Positions 1-10,210 of a stretch of DNA of 64,000 bases are shown one piece after another. Position numbers and translations under genes: made by a program. The DNA is taken from positions 311,001-375,000 of the forward strand of contig CAUYUJ010015838.1 in assembly GCA_963575745.1 (NCBI GenBank), read 5' to 3'. The notes under the pieces are model-generated. The model had not been told where the DNA came from. It was given only the letters and a program-made list of their open reading frames with translations, and searched no databases. Positions within the stretch are counted from its first letter, which is position 1. Each line of letters begins with the position of its first letter. The stretch is from Prorocentrum cordatum. Taxonomy: Eukaryota > Sar > Dinophyceae > Prorocentrales > Prorocentraceae.

Positions 1-2049
1 TTGGGTCCGCCAACCCGCACGAAGACAGGCAACTGACGCTGCCTCAGCTTGACGTGAAAATTCCTAATCAAAGTTTTCATCATGGCAACGTTGTCCTTTG
101 TCTCGCAAAGTCCCCCGTGCTTGATGCAGCAGGGTGTCTGAGGCATCGCAGTGCCAGCAGGATTTGGCACTGAGTCCTTGCTGTAGTGGAAGATCTTAGA
201 TGAAGCTGTGGAAATAGATTCTCTCGAAGATGAGGTGTCGACCAGCTGAGGCCTCAAGGCCTGCCAGGGGAGGTCGAGCTTGGCCCCGCTCTCCCAAGAT
301 GGATCCGCATGAACTCGATCAAGTAATGATTGGAACTGTTCTTTCCGAATCGTCCTGCGCGAAGCATCGCCTCCGCCAGCCTCGCCAACTCGTCCGAGAG
401 CATCTGCCGACTGGGCGTCCGCGAAAGCGCTCGCCTTCTCGGCCGTGCCAACCTCTGCCAAGGCGTTGTAATGCTCACGAGAAGGGGGCGCCAAGGCCAA
501 AAATGCGCGCCTAAGCCGAGCTGACTCAGCCTTGCCTGCGTCCTTGCATGGCTTGATCCCAGGGGTCCAATTGACGCGCTTGTATGTCGCCCAAGCAGAC
601 GTCTTTGTCGGACCTCTGCGGTGACGCCTCATGCACCGTGTCGCCTCTCGATGGCGATTGGTGACACCGCGCCTCTGCAAAGCCATGGATGCCGCAAGCC
701 TCCCAAATGCTCTGCGTTCCGATGCTGTCCTCAGGACCCTGCGGTGCACGTCAGTGGTCTTCTGGACATTCGTCTTGAGGACAAGCTTGTGGTAGGTTCT
801 CTTGATCAGCTGCGAAGCTCTCGTCGCCCTGCCTCTACTCTTTGGCTTCCTGACCTCCTGGCCGAGGAGGTGCTTCTTCTCCACGGAGACGCTGCACACG
901 GGCGTGGAGGCCACCTGAACTCGCAGTGCAGACTGCGCTCGAAACATTGTCTCTGGGTAGCGCAAACGACGGCACCATATGTTAGTATAGTCGTCCACGC
1001 ACTTCTCACACTGCTCACTCTTCTCGCGGATGGGCGTGACAATGCGATCAATGGCGAGCTCATTTCCAACCAAGTCCCCGCAAACTTGAAGTACCTCGAA
1101 CTTCGGCTGATTGAAATAAAATACCAGGCGACGCCATGTCACGCCCATGCTCTTAAGTATATTCAGACACGTCTCAAACTGTTCGTTCCGAGATGCGCCA
1201 ATGTCGTCCCACATGGCGTGACCAAAGTTCGCAACAGCAGCAGCTTGCTCTGACAAAATCTTGCGGCCCCTATCGCCAGAAAGAACAGCCAAGTTGAGGC
1301 GACATGCTTCGTTCTGCTTTACACGGGCAGCCGCCAACGCACCAACGGCAACGTCCGACATAGCTCCGGGCAAGGCACAAGCCGCAGTCGTGAATTCCGT
1401 CGTGGCCGACTCGCACTTGAATGCGTAGTCGAGGAACTTCTGCATGGGCGCTTGTAGAGCGAGAACCTTTCGATGTGCGATGCCACCAGGGTTCTTCTCG
1501 TTGTAGGAGATAATCTTGCCAACCTTGACGGCCTGCTTGGAGGCGGAACTCGCCTGGATGTCTGGATTGCCGATGGCGGCCGCGTCGGCGACCTCCGCCT
1601 GGGCAGTCTCGATTGCTTTTCTTGGGTATGCCCTGCGAAACGCTCTCGCCATCAGATCGTGTTGTGATCGGCCCCTGTAGCACCACGCGTTCGCCTTCTC
1701 CATGTGTTTCCATCTGTACTCCAGTGCTAGTGGGCAGCTTGCCCCCACCGACAACTTAATGGCGGCTCTCATCTTGATGAGCGCCGACTCCCTCGATCGG
1801 CCGCACGTGCAGTCATAGGGGCACCAGTGGATGATATCCATGTTGCCGTCGCTGGCTTCCCAGTTCCCATTGTCCATCATCAAAATGAAATCCTTACTCT
1901 CTTGCGCCATGTCGAAGCCCGTGATGTCAAGCACACGCTGAGCACGAGCCCTCCAAGCAGGAAACTCAACAGGCAAGTCGACAACAGGGCGATACCTAAA
2001 GTACTGGTCGACCTCCTTATCAAGAGCAGCTTCGTACAAGTCCGACCCC
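1..2049 (-). CDS. 3' part of a large unrecognised gene, exon 3, open at the window edge
   Basis: The minus strand is open in one frame from 2049 to base 1, about 683 codons without a stop, which cannot be chance. The exon follows a GC-AG intron in phase with the exon at 2233-3340. The protein is rich in Lys, Arg, Ala and aromatic residues. A cysteine cluster HWCPYDCTCG lies near 1800-1830, a KKHLLGQEV segment near 850-885 followed by a basic stretch, and a PCCIKHGGLC segment near 108-137. I cannot assign a function. Large repeated ORFs of this general look are common in dinoflagellates and may be domesticated or resident transposon proteins; that is recollection and inference, not something shown here. 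The stop codon lies beyond the window. Shorter ORFs on both strands inside this span are shadows. Confidence 0.8.
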
Positions 2050-2232
2050 CTAGGGTTAGCCAGTCAATCCACCCTCCCAAGACCCCTTCCCCAGGACCCC
2101 ATCTTTGCACTGAGAGCTGCTCATGGGCTCCACCATTATGGGGTTGGGGTTCTACGATGACAGGGTTTCGATTGACCGAAGAGGCATGGGGATGGGGTCC
2201 AGGGGGTGGAGGGTTCTGGCTAAACCTCGGGC
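2050..2232 (-). other. 183-bp intron, GC donor and AG acceptor, with inverted-repeat ends
   Basis: Reading the minus strand, exon 2 ends TCGAG, the intron starts GCCCGAGG and ends AACCCTAG, and exon 3 starts GGGGTCGG. This joins the two open frames in phase (AG+G gives Arg). The frame of exon 2 meets a stop inside this stretch, so splicing is needed. The two ends carry an imperfect inverted repeat: plus-strand 2053-2078 (core TTAGCCAG, then AATCCACC) pairs with 2201-2228 (core CTGGCTAA preceded by GGTGGAGGGTT). GC donors, a G after the acceptor and introns with transposon-like ends (introners) are known from dinoflagellates. Confidence 0.7.
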
Positions 2233-3340
2233 CTCGACGACTGACAAACATGGCCGCAACGAACCACATGAGCATTCAAACCAGGGTAAAATGACAGAAT
2301 CGGCTTCAATCCCAGAACGCACATGTGACCACAACAATTGAGACTAAATATAGTCGGAACCCCGTCTGCACGGTCATCATCCTGAAGTTCCGCCCTTCGG
2401 GCGCGAAACGCATCTTCACATTTTGCAACAATATTGGAGTTCAACTGTAAGCAATCCCTGACAGCGGAGATGTTCTTCCATTTCGGCGAATCCATTACGC
2501 CAGCAGCCGTGAGGGTGCCGTCAGGGTCCACGCTGCACCCTGGTCTGATGGAGTCGTTTCCCACCGTCCACCGTCTCCACCTGTCCATCACTGTAGAGTA
2601 GTTCGCTTGTGGTAGTGGCTGTGCTGGGCTCGTGATGGACGTTGCCGAACAACCATGGCTAGGAAGGGCACCAACGTCACATAATTTAAACACAGACTCG
2701 CATACATTGAGTACTGGGGTGTGCCTCATACCACCTTTGGGAGCTCTCATTTTTAGTTTCTTTTTCAAAGGCCCGTCCAGTTCCTCAATGGCTGCTGCAA
2801 TGTCACCAGGGCTCTCTTTTGCAATCCACATAGATGCATCGTCGAACGTGTTCGTGAATTGAAAGAAAAACGAAGTGTCATCCTGAAGCCACATGCGCAA
2901 GCCGTCTGCCTGAGCCCTGGCGTGGCTCATGATGATCCTGTCGCGATCGGCTTCATGAGAGGACCCTCGATCGATAGCGACTGCAACAACTTGGCCTCTC
3001 TGCGTCTGGATGTGCTGGAGGGTTCGCTTGGAGCTCTGGCTCGAACACTCCTGAAAGCCAACGGTCGCTACCAACTGGTCTGCGTGCCCATGAATCCGAC
3101 TAGTGAGCGCATCGACTGCTCGAGCGGCCTTTCGAGAAGACTTCGCAGCCTGCATCTTCGCCTTCGTCTCGGCGCTGTGCTGGAAGCCGCGCCCTCTGCC
3201 ACGACGGCCTCTGCCCCTGTCGCCGCCGCCCCGTGCCCCTCGACCTCGACCACCGCCGATCGGCGGGACAGCCGCAGCAACAGGAGCAGCTGGCGGCACC
3301 GCTGCATTGTGCTCGTCAGCAGGGGCCTCCGCGATGAAAC
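2233..3340 (-). CDS. exon 2 of the same unrecognised gene
   Basis: An open frame of about 370 codons. After an Ala/Pro-rich start it has an Arg-Gly-rich stretch (about residues 28-52 of the ORF) of the kind that binds RNA or is a target of arginine methylation. A Lys/Arg-rich helix, a KKKLKMRAPK basic patch, an MDRWRRWT segment and a Cys/His-rich end (CCGHMC, CGHVC) follow. The exon begins after a TTTGCAG acceptor (3341-3347), so the ATG at 3350 is probably intronic. It is joined to the exon at 1-2049 by a 183-bp intron. Function unknown. Confidence 0.7.
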
Positions 3341-3538
3341 CTGCAAACATACATGCGAGCGGAGCCTGGTCGCAAGGGAAGCCTCAATCACGAAAGAGCC
3401 AAAACAGTTTGAGCCCAAATGATTACGCAGATCACGATGCAACGCAAGATGCAACGCAATGCAACGCTAGATAGAGGAGCTTCAAGTATTTGACGTGGAT
3501 CATCCCTGAGCAATCTGAGAAAGACGGCCTCTGAAAAC
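3341..3538 (-). other. probable 198-bp intron (GT donor, TTTGCAG acceptor)
   Basis: On the minus strand the upstream frame reads CCAGTTG then GTTTTCAG, and the downstream exon follows TGTTTGCAG. Splicing there keeps frame (phase 1, GGT codon) and fuses the two open frames. The donor was chosen because it is a GT in the right phase; other donors nearby are possible. Confidence 0.45.
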
Positions 3539-3837
3539 CAACTGGGGCGATTTGGGTGACTGTAGTCAGGTTGGGACAAACAACCATGAGGCGGAACGGT
3601 TGGCGAAGGAAGGATGCAATGGTGGCGGCGTCGGCGATCGGACCGAAAGGAAATAATGTGAAACCTTGGGCTCTGAGGCTCTCCAGGCACTGAACGCTTA
3701 GAAATTGATCAAATTCTAGCTTCGCATTTGGACCCGAAGCTACAGGCTCAAGACCGTGAGAGGAGGTGTTGGCGAACGTGCCTGAACACATTGCGATGGC
3801 ACCTTGTTGGGCGCGCTTGTGTTGTGACAAAATCCTA
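3539..3837 (-). CDS. probable 5' exon of the same unrecognised gene
   Basis: The frame codes about 99 residues with ordinary globular composition (for example a FTLFPFGPIADAATIASF segment), unlike the low-complexity shadows around it. No ATG starts it: the first codon of the open stretch near 3830 is TTG. The exon more likely begins after the AG at 3838-3839, and the true start lies further upstream or was lost when the purine repeat at 4016-4352 grew. I do not recognise the product. Confidence 0.45.
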
Positions 3838-4015
3838 ATCTCCCTCTCCCTTCCCGCCCCTGTCCAATCTTCTCCCTCCGCCTCATCCTGCTACTCATCC
3901 TTCTGATTATTATATGTTGATATCTTCTGCGCTCACGGCTGCTCCTCATGCATCGCGCTTGTCTTAAAGTCCTTGACTGGTGTGAACTTCCCACACGGCG
4001 ACAAGGAGCAGGAGG

Positions 4016-4352
4016 ATGAACGCGAGGAGCAGGAGGAGAAGGGAGGATGAGGAAGAGGAGGAGGAGGCGGAGGAGGAGGAGGCGACGGAGACGGAGGAGG
4101 AGCAGGAGGAGGCGGAGGAAGGGGATCAGGTGGAGGAGGAGGAGGAGGAGGAGAAGGGAGGAGAAGGGAGGAGGAGGAGGAGGAGGAGGAGGAGGAGGAG
4201 GAGGAGGAGAGGAGGAGGATAAGGGATGAGGAGGAGGAGGAGAAGGAGGAGGGAGGAGGAGGAGGAGGAGGAGGAGGAGGAGGAGGAGAAGGAGGATGAG
4301 GAGGAGAAGGAGGAGAAGGAGGGAGGAGGAGGAGGGAGGAGAAGGGGGGGTA
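4016..4352 (+). repeat. (GGA)n microsatellite with GAA variants
   Basis: About 340 bp of nearly pure purine on the plus strand, mainly GGA/AGG triplets with GAA and GACGGA interruptions. Open frames across it (poly-Glu, poly-Arg, poly-Ser) come only from the triplet repeat. Confidence 0.95.
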
Positions 4353-4814
4353 TTATTTGTGGCTTAGCACGTCGGTCTGTGAGATCAGCGGAGGCTTCAG
4401 CTGAGGGCCCACGGGACACACAACAAACTCAAGTGATACCTCGCGGACGCGCTGCTCCTAACAATCAGCGTTGCCCCACTCCCCCCAAACCCTTGATTTC
4501 CTCATATGGGGCATCCTTGGGCCGCATACGTTCGTCGTATGTACAAACCTGCACCATATCTCAGAAATTTGGCAACCTCTTTGACCTCCTGAATTCCCCC
4601 TCTTCCACTGATTTAATTGTTTTCCACCAACAACCTTTTCAACCCAAACGGCCCACAAGCGGCGCCCAAACTGCCTCCAAGAGGCCCCCGAGAAGCCTCC
4701 CACGACTTCCTAACGAACATCCAGTAAGCTTCATCCCCACAACCCAGGCACGGTGACGAGATGGGCCGAAGGCCATTCGATAAACAAAATAAACGTACAG
4801 CCAGGCAACATAAT
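4353..4814. other. no gene seen; short CCAAGAGGC-type minisatellite
   Basis: No convincing coding frame. At 4650-4720 there is a short run of the CCAAGAGGCC-like repeat found in longer arrays at 16.5, 19.5, 36.1 and 49.3 kb. It is followed by a CAGGCACGGTG box (4745) that also ends the 19.5 kb array. Confidence 0.5.
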
Positions 4815-4882
4815 CATACCTATACGACCACCCTGCGGGTGATAAGGAGGTTGGGGGGGGAGGGGGGCCAGCAATGGGCAAC

Positions 4883-5225
4883 GATCGATCCAACCATCGA
4901 TCTCACTATCGATCTCTGTATCGATCTCACAAGCAATGTCGTTATCGGTCTCATGATCGATGGGACTATCGATCCCACTATCGATCTCACTCGATCGATC
5001 TCACTATCGATCTCACTCGATCGATTGCACTGTCGATTTCACTCTGGATCTTGCTATCGATCCCACTAACGATCCCCCTATCGATATCACTCGATCTCAT
5101 AATCCATATCACTATTCATCTCACTATCGATCTCACTATCGATCTGACGATCGATCTGACTATCGATCTCACTATCGATCTCACTATCGATCTCACAATC
5201 GATTCCGTCATCGGTCTCACTATCG
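4883..5225 (+). repeat. 12-bp minisatellite CTATCGATCTCA
   Basis: Degenerate 12-mers with core ATCGAT, about 28 units, in the first half of the composite element. The core is self-complementary. The same array type is at 18362-18685 and, on the other strand, at 17385-17610. Confidence 0.9.
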
Positions 5226-5235
5226 TTTTCGCACT

Positions 5236-5400
5236 AGCGGGACACGGGGATACCGGCGGGACACCGGCGGGACACCGGCGGGACACCGGTGGGACACCGC
5301 GGGCCACCGCTTGCCGGAGGGAGAATCATTTGGTCCGGCCGGGGCCCAGCCAGAAGCGGGACACCGGCGGGACACCGGCGGGACACCGCGGGCCACCGCT
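5236..5400 (+). repeat. 10-11-bp minisatellite GGGACACCGGC
   Basis: Two blocks of GGGACACCGGC-type units (5238-5295 and 5358-5395). Each is followed by the same unit (CCACCGCTTGCCGGAGG, AGAATCATTTGGTCCGGCC), so the block plus unit is itself duplicated with a period of about 107 bp. Confidence 0.85.
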
Positions 5401-5600
5401 TGCCGGAGGCAGAATCATTTGGTCCGGCCGCGCCTCAGCCACAGGAGACTTTCCTCTCGCCCGCCCACGCAGCTTCGCCTCGCCCGCACGCGCGGCACGC
5501 ACGAACACGAAACCGAAACCAATTTCCCCGTGGGGGGCTCTCCGTTCCACTTCGATCTCACCCTCCAACCTCCGACAATGCTCTCAAGAACTTATACTGG

Positions 5601-6130
5601 ATTGCGATACGTTGTGATACATTCCCAGCAACGCGCTGCCCACAAACACACACACAGACATAATCATACACGAAGGGCAACCGCGTACATTAGCTACAAT
5701 TTCGGTGAACTGCGGAACATGAATGCAAGTACTGGGGCACGCTGACAAATATTATGGTTGCTTTGGGCCACTGGGCACACTCGCGGATTTCGTCTGTAAC
5801 CACCAATGACACGTACGCGTTTGCAAACGTGCGCGGCATCTATGCAGCATTGCGCGAGCCAAACAACCCACTAGACAAAGCGCCGTGGTCACGACATACC
5901 GCATACACGTTTGCAACGCAATGCGATGTTATGATCGCGTGCATGGACATGACGACGCATCATCAGCGCCGCACGCAATGAAATTACCTAGAGCCTGCAA
6001 GCTCGCGCGCGTACGTTGAGCTTCAGTGAGTCGACACACTGAAATTAACATATTTTGTATCAGCTATACGATATCACCTTACAAGCAGTAGAACACAACT
6101 ACCTAGCATGCCTATGATATTCGCGTAGTT
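5601..6130. other. no gene or clear repeat seen
   Basis: Near-unique sequence richer in A+T than its surroundings. ORFs are short and lack recognisable features. Confidence 0.5.
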
Positions 6131-6134
6131 TGCA

Positions 6135-6760
6135 CAAGTTCAGATGAACTTGATCGACTTTGCTGCGAGACCGAACGAAAAGTCCAGAAACTTTGCGGCC
6201 CCTGCGTTCCGACTCACGATCGCAAGAATGGATCTCCAGACTTGTGGCCGCGAGCTCCTGGTGCCAACTCTAGAAATGCAGATAAGGCGCCGCAACTACC
6301 AAAGTCGGCTCAGCGGCCTGACATCCAGATTCGCAGCCCTGGTAAATAGAAAGTCCCCAAATTTTTGCGGCGCAGCGGCCCGAAGTCCCGATGCCCAGCT
6401 CTGATAAGAACTCGAGTGCCAAGAATGTTGCGGTGCAGCGGCCCGAAGTCCCGATGTCCAGCTCTGGTAGACATGAGGGTCCCGAAAGTTTTGCGTCGCA
6501 GCGGCCCGAAGTCCTGCTTCTGAGCCCCGATGGGGATGGATGTTCCGAACATGTGGCGGCGCAGCGGCCCGCAATCCCGATGTCCATTTTGATGAGGATG
6601 GGCGTGCCGGAAAAATTTGCGGCGCAGCGGCCCGACGTCCCGCTTCTCAGCCCCGATGAAGATGAATGTCCCGCAGATTGGGCGGCACAGCGCATCGAAG
6701 TCCAGATTTTCAGACCCGATGCAGAATGGAAGTCCCAAAACTTAGGCGGACGGGCGGGAT
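6135..6760 (+). repeat. 63-bp minisatellite with core GCGGCCCGAAGTCCCGATG
   Basis: At least six clear units with cores near 6376, 6438, 6498, 6564, 6627 and 6688, plus more degenerate units to the left. The period is about 63 bp, or 21 codons, so several frames stay open on both strands; the longest is on the minus strand at 6270-7019. I see no gene features beyond this periodicity. Confidence 0.85.
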
Positions 6761-6869
6761 CTTGAATGTCTGGGACTGTCTTCAAATGCCCTGGAATATG
6801 TGGATATGTTTTAAACATGTGTTCCTGCAAATTTCCGCGACTGCCTTCAAATGTTTTCAAATCGGGATA

Positions 6870-6995
6870 CCACATCGGGACATTTCGGTAAATTTCGGGA
6901 CACATCGGGATCGGGACACTTCGGGACATTTTGGGCCACATCGGGACATTCCGGGACACACTGGGACACATCGGGACACTTCGGGACATTTGAAA
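6870..6995 (+). repeat. 10-bp minisatellite GGGACACWTC
   Basis: Decamers such as GGGACACATC, GGGACACTTC and GGGACATTTC. They are related to the GGGACACC arrays at 5.2 and 18.7 kb. Confidence 0.85.
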
Positions 6996-7535
6996 TGGTT
7001 TGGCATGTCTTGAAATCAATTGACATGTTGTGGTACGTCTTCGAATGTCTCGACGTGTATTAATGTGTGCTGCTATGTATGTATTGAATGTCTTGAGATG
7101 TATTGGCCGGTCTTGATCTTGCCCAATAGAAACATGAACACATCAATTGGAAGCCCAACGAAATCCATGGAAAGCCTACCACACGGAAGGAAGTGCACAG
7201 AAACCGTGCCAAACCCCAGGAAACTTACGTGATACCAAGAAGGCCAACATAATTACGCGTGCCACCGATTCGGCATGCCCACTGAAGCCATACTCAATGC
7301 AATACTACGTTGAATGATTTCTGAAACCAAGACCCGTCCATGTGTTAATATATTTAGACACGCACGTGCAAATCGACAACATGTATACACTAGAACCACG
7401 CGGCGCTTCTCGCGCGCTCTGGTTCTAGCATGCTCTAGTTGCAGTAAAAAGTGAGGGCATCGATTGTCGCACAGGTCGTGCCCTACGGCCCTCGAGGAGC
7501 GGCAGGCCGCGCGCCTTGAGGGCCCGGGCGCTGCT
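6996..7535. other. no gene seen
   Basis: Degenerate ATGTCTTGA / ATGTATTG-type short repeats to about 7120, then unique sequence without convincing coding frames. Confidence 0.45.
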
Positions 7536-7963
7536 TCACCTACCCGCTGGGAGTTGCGGCTGGGAGTTGGCGGGCCCGTCGAAGTAGGCCACGAGGTCGG
7601 CCCAGAGCTCGGCGGGGTAGGGGTCCTCGGTGCTGCTGGAATCGACGAGTGTGGACGGGCACCCCACGAGCATCGCCACGGCGGAGTCCGCAAATTCCAC
7701 GCGCAGCCGAGGGCACTGCCTGCAGGTGTGCATCAGATGCTTCGGGTCGATGAAGGGAAATGTGCCCTTCGTCAGTGGAGACGTAGCCGTACGTAGTCTT
7801 GCCGCTCAGGGCATCTTTGGAAGCGCTGTCGGCGCTTCAGGAGGATACGACCGAATGGTATGAGCTTGTCGGCGTATAAGCTCTCAATGGTGACAACCAC
7901 CTGAGCCGACGTGGGCCTGAAGCAGGCGACCCCGACGAGGGTCTCGCTTTGGCTGCCCGCCAT
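7536..7963 (-). pseudogene. decayed fragment of a dinoflagellate-type protein
   Basis: Three successive minus-strand frames join into one protein-like stretch. The first runs from an ATG at 7963 (MAGSQSETLVGV ... LIPFGRILLKR). The second is near 7760-7840 (TTYGYVSTDEGHIS). The third is at 7536-7757 (FIDPKHLMHTCRQCPRL ... STEDPYPAELWADLVAYF ... PAGR, stop). Two single-base shifts, near 7838 and 7757, break it. The pattern of a C..CP segment, then a DPYP..LW segment, then a Gly-Arg turn recalls a family repeated in dinoflagellates, some members of which carry OST-HTH domains; that link is from memory. The breaks could also be assembly errors or undetected introns. Confidence 0.4.
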
Positions 7964-8340
7964 GGTGACGCCCTGGCTGGGGCTGGCGAGATACGGGTCA
8001 AGAGTTTTGCAACAGTGTCCCAAACCTTTGCTAGACGGGCAGCAGCGGTTCGTCATCCAGAACGGGCTCAAGCCAAAGCGGATAAAAATGCGGGGGAGAA
8101 TGAGAAGGCGGAGGAGGCCCTGGAAGGGATCTGTGCATCTGCCCGCGACCGGCCACACCTCGCAATCCCCACGCGGCCGAAATCGCCACTTGGATCGCTC
8201 CTTCTCCAGGAAGACCCTCAGCTACCCCATCCCCCAGCCCATGACCTGAATCTGAAAGGATTTCGCATGGCGTGCGAGGGGGGTCATCGCCCTCCTTTTC
8301 GTCCATGTTCCTCCCACCTCCTCATGTACGTCCTTTTCCT

Positions 8341-8382
8341 CATCGCTCCTCCTCCTCCTCCTCCTCCTCCTCCTCCTCCTCC

Positions 8383-8454
<72 letters not shown>

Positions 8455-8512
8455 GTCATCATCATCATCATCATCATCAACATCATCATCATCATCCTCA
8501 CCATCTCTCCCT
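8341..8512 (+). repeat. (CTC)n then (ATC)n microsatellite
   Basis: A CTC run (8346-8384) passes directly into CAT/ATC triplets with few interruptions. Poly-Ser, poly-Ile, poly-Met and poly-Glu ORFs here are artefacts. Confidence 0.95.
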
Positions 8513-8650
8513 TCTCTTTTTCCTGACGGGTTATGGCCACGTCTACGGAACCGAACCCTATACACCGACACTATTTCTGGCCTTGCACTGAAATATTTGC
8601 AAAAAGGATAACGAATCCTGGTGTATACGGGATCCTGGTGTATACATTTT

Positions 8651-9118
8651 TCAGTGTTTCCCCGGGGAACGGATAAAAAGTATACACCACACCACCCCGA
8701 CGCCGTCCCCGACCCTCAACAAATTCTGGGATAAAAAACAGGCCGCCACTGGTGAGGCAGATGTTCCAATTTCCGAAGGGATGTCCACCTCTTCACGCCT
8801 CGGCAACGCTGGCGCATTGTGTCGCGGGCTACCGTCGGATCCCGAGGGAACCAGCTCCTGATCGACGGCGCCGGCCCCAAAACCCAATCCTCGCACGAGA
8901 CACCGCCCCTCTGAGGATGGAACAGGCCTACCCCTGTTCAGTCCGCGAACCTTTCGTGGTCCGCGAGGGGTCTTGCCTACGGACTCGTTCAAGGCCTCGG
9001 ATGGCGAAATGGCCACAACGCGTCTGGCTCGGAAGACGCGCGGGATCCGGTGAGACGCCTGTCCTTCCTCGATCACTGGGGACTGGGATTTCTCGGTCGC
9101 GACCGATCGGCACTCCAA
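8651..9118 (-). CDS. hypothetical 155-codon frame
   Basis: A frame of mixed composition, not simple repeat, on the minus strand (internal segment VIEEGQASHRIPRVFRARRV). No domain, signal peptide or partner exon is recognisable, and its first codons overlap a CGGTCGCGACCG palindrome pair. It may be an exon or chance. Confidence 0.2.
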   Translation of the reverse strand: MECRSVATEKSQSPVIEEGQASHRIPRVFRARRVVAISPSEALNESVGKTPRGPRKVRGLNRGRPVPSSEGRCLVRGLGFGAGAVDQELVPSGSDGSPRHNAPALPRREEVDIPSEIGTSASPVAACFLSQNLLRVGDGVGVVWCILFIRSPGKH

Positions 9119-9139
9119 ATCGGTCGCGACCGATCGCGG
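9094..9139. repeat. duplicated palindrome CGGTCGCGACCG
   Basis: The perfect 12-bp palindrome occurs at 9094-9105 and 9121-9132, each followed by ATCG, 27 bp apart. Confidence 0.8.
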
Positions 9140-9639
9140 CCGAGGTTTGCCCTCCCGCAGGTGCGGGTGAGCAGAAATCTGATCGATGACCCGCCGCCGT
9201 GGGGAGGGAGCCCATCAGCGCGTTGTGATTGGAGGCACAGCAGGTGTTCGGGCACAAATCTATAGTAACATTCAACGGCATACGCACAAGCTTCCAGACA
9301 TTCGCGCGCACCTCCCACAAGAATCCGCTGACTCAGTCGGCGTGTGTGAGAGGCCCTTCGACGCGAGGCCAGCCTAACCCGAACTGAAGCACGCCAGCCT
9401 CCTTTGAATCGTCGTCGTCGTAAGGAAGATCGAACAAACAAGGGGGATCGAACAATGTCGTAGTTACATCGACGGGAACCCTCTTCCCTTTGTCCATTCC
9501 CCGTCCGGGTGGGGTCTGGGGGGTACCCGCGGGAAATGGTTTGGGGGTCCTGCAGAGGGAGGGATCCTGCATGGGGGGGACTCCATGGGGGGTCCCGGAG
9601 GTCGTGACCCCCACCCTGGGCAGCAGGGGAGCTCGAGAC

Positions 9640-9840
9640 CCCTCCCTCTGCCTCGGCCCCGGCTCCGGTCCTGGCCCAGGGGGCCCTGGCCCGGGCCCTG
9701 GCCCCGGGGCCCTGGCCCCCCAGGTCCTGGCCCAGGGCGCCGGCCCCCGCCCCCGCCCCCAGCCCTACGTGGCCCCGGCCCCCCCGGCCCGGGCACCGGT
9801 CTCGGCCTCGACCCCATCTTGGGCCCAGCTCTGGCCTTAG
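9640..9840 (+). repeat. GGCCCTGGCCC-type GC-rich minisatellite
   Basis: Runs of GGGCCCTGGCCC, CCCCGGCCC and similar units, almost pure G+C. No coding evidence. Confidence 0.8.
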
Positions 9841-9887
9841 CCCCGGCCCGCCCCCGAGGAGACAGACGGCTCCCCTCGTCTCCTCCT

Positions 9888-10210
9888 CTCCTCCTCGTTC
9901 TCCTCCTCCTCCTCCTCCTCGCCTTCCTGCTCCTCCTGCTCCTCCTGCCCCTCCTCCTCCTCCTCCTCCTCCTCCTCCTCCTCCTCCTCCTCCTCCTCCT
10001 CCTGCTCTTTCTCCTCGTTCCTCCCCCTCCCCCCCCCTTCCCCCTCCTTCTCCGCCTCTTCCTCTGCCCCCTCCTTCTTCTCGTCCTCTTCCGTCTCCTG
10101 CTCTTCCCTCTTTTGCCCGCTCCATGCGCCGAGCCTGTTGCGAGGACACGGGCTCGTCGCTGTCGTTGTCGTTGTCGTCGTGGTCGTCGTCGTCGTCGTC
10201 GTCGTCATCC
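9888..10210 (+). repeat. (CTC)n and (GTC)n microsatellites
   Basis: CTC/TCC triplets with CTG interruptions to about 10115, then a GTC run at 10155-10208. The 465-codon minus-strand ORF spanning this block owes its length to the repeats. Confidence 0.95.

Larger units (their letters stand above)
4815..5600 (+). repeat. composite dispersed element, copy 1
   Basis: The order is a conserved head (ACCTATACGACCACCCTG, then GGTGATAAGGAGGTT and a G-run), an ATCGATCTCACT array, a GGGACACCGG array, and a conserved tail (CCACGCAGCTTCGCC ... GGGGCTCTCCGTTCCACTT ... CCTCCGAC). The same four parts in the same order occur at 18305-19290. No protein-coding capacity is apparent; ORFs across it follow the tandem arrays. 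Confidence 0.8.

Noticed and set aside
4883-5400. CRISPR array
   Set aside because: The units are contiguous and degenerate with no unique spacers, and the genome is eukaryotic.
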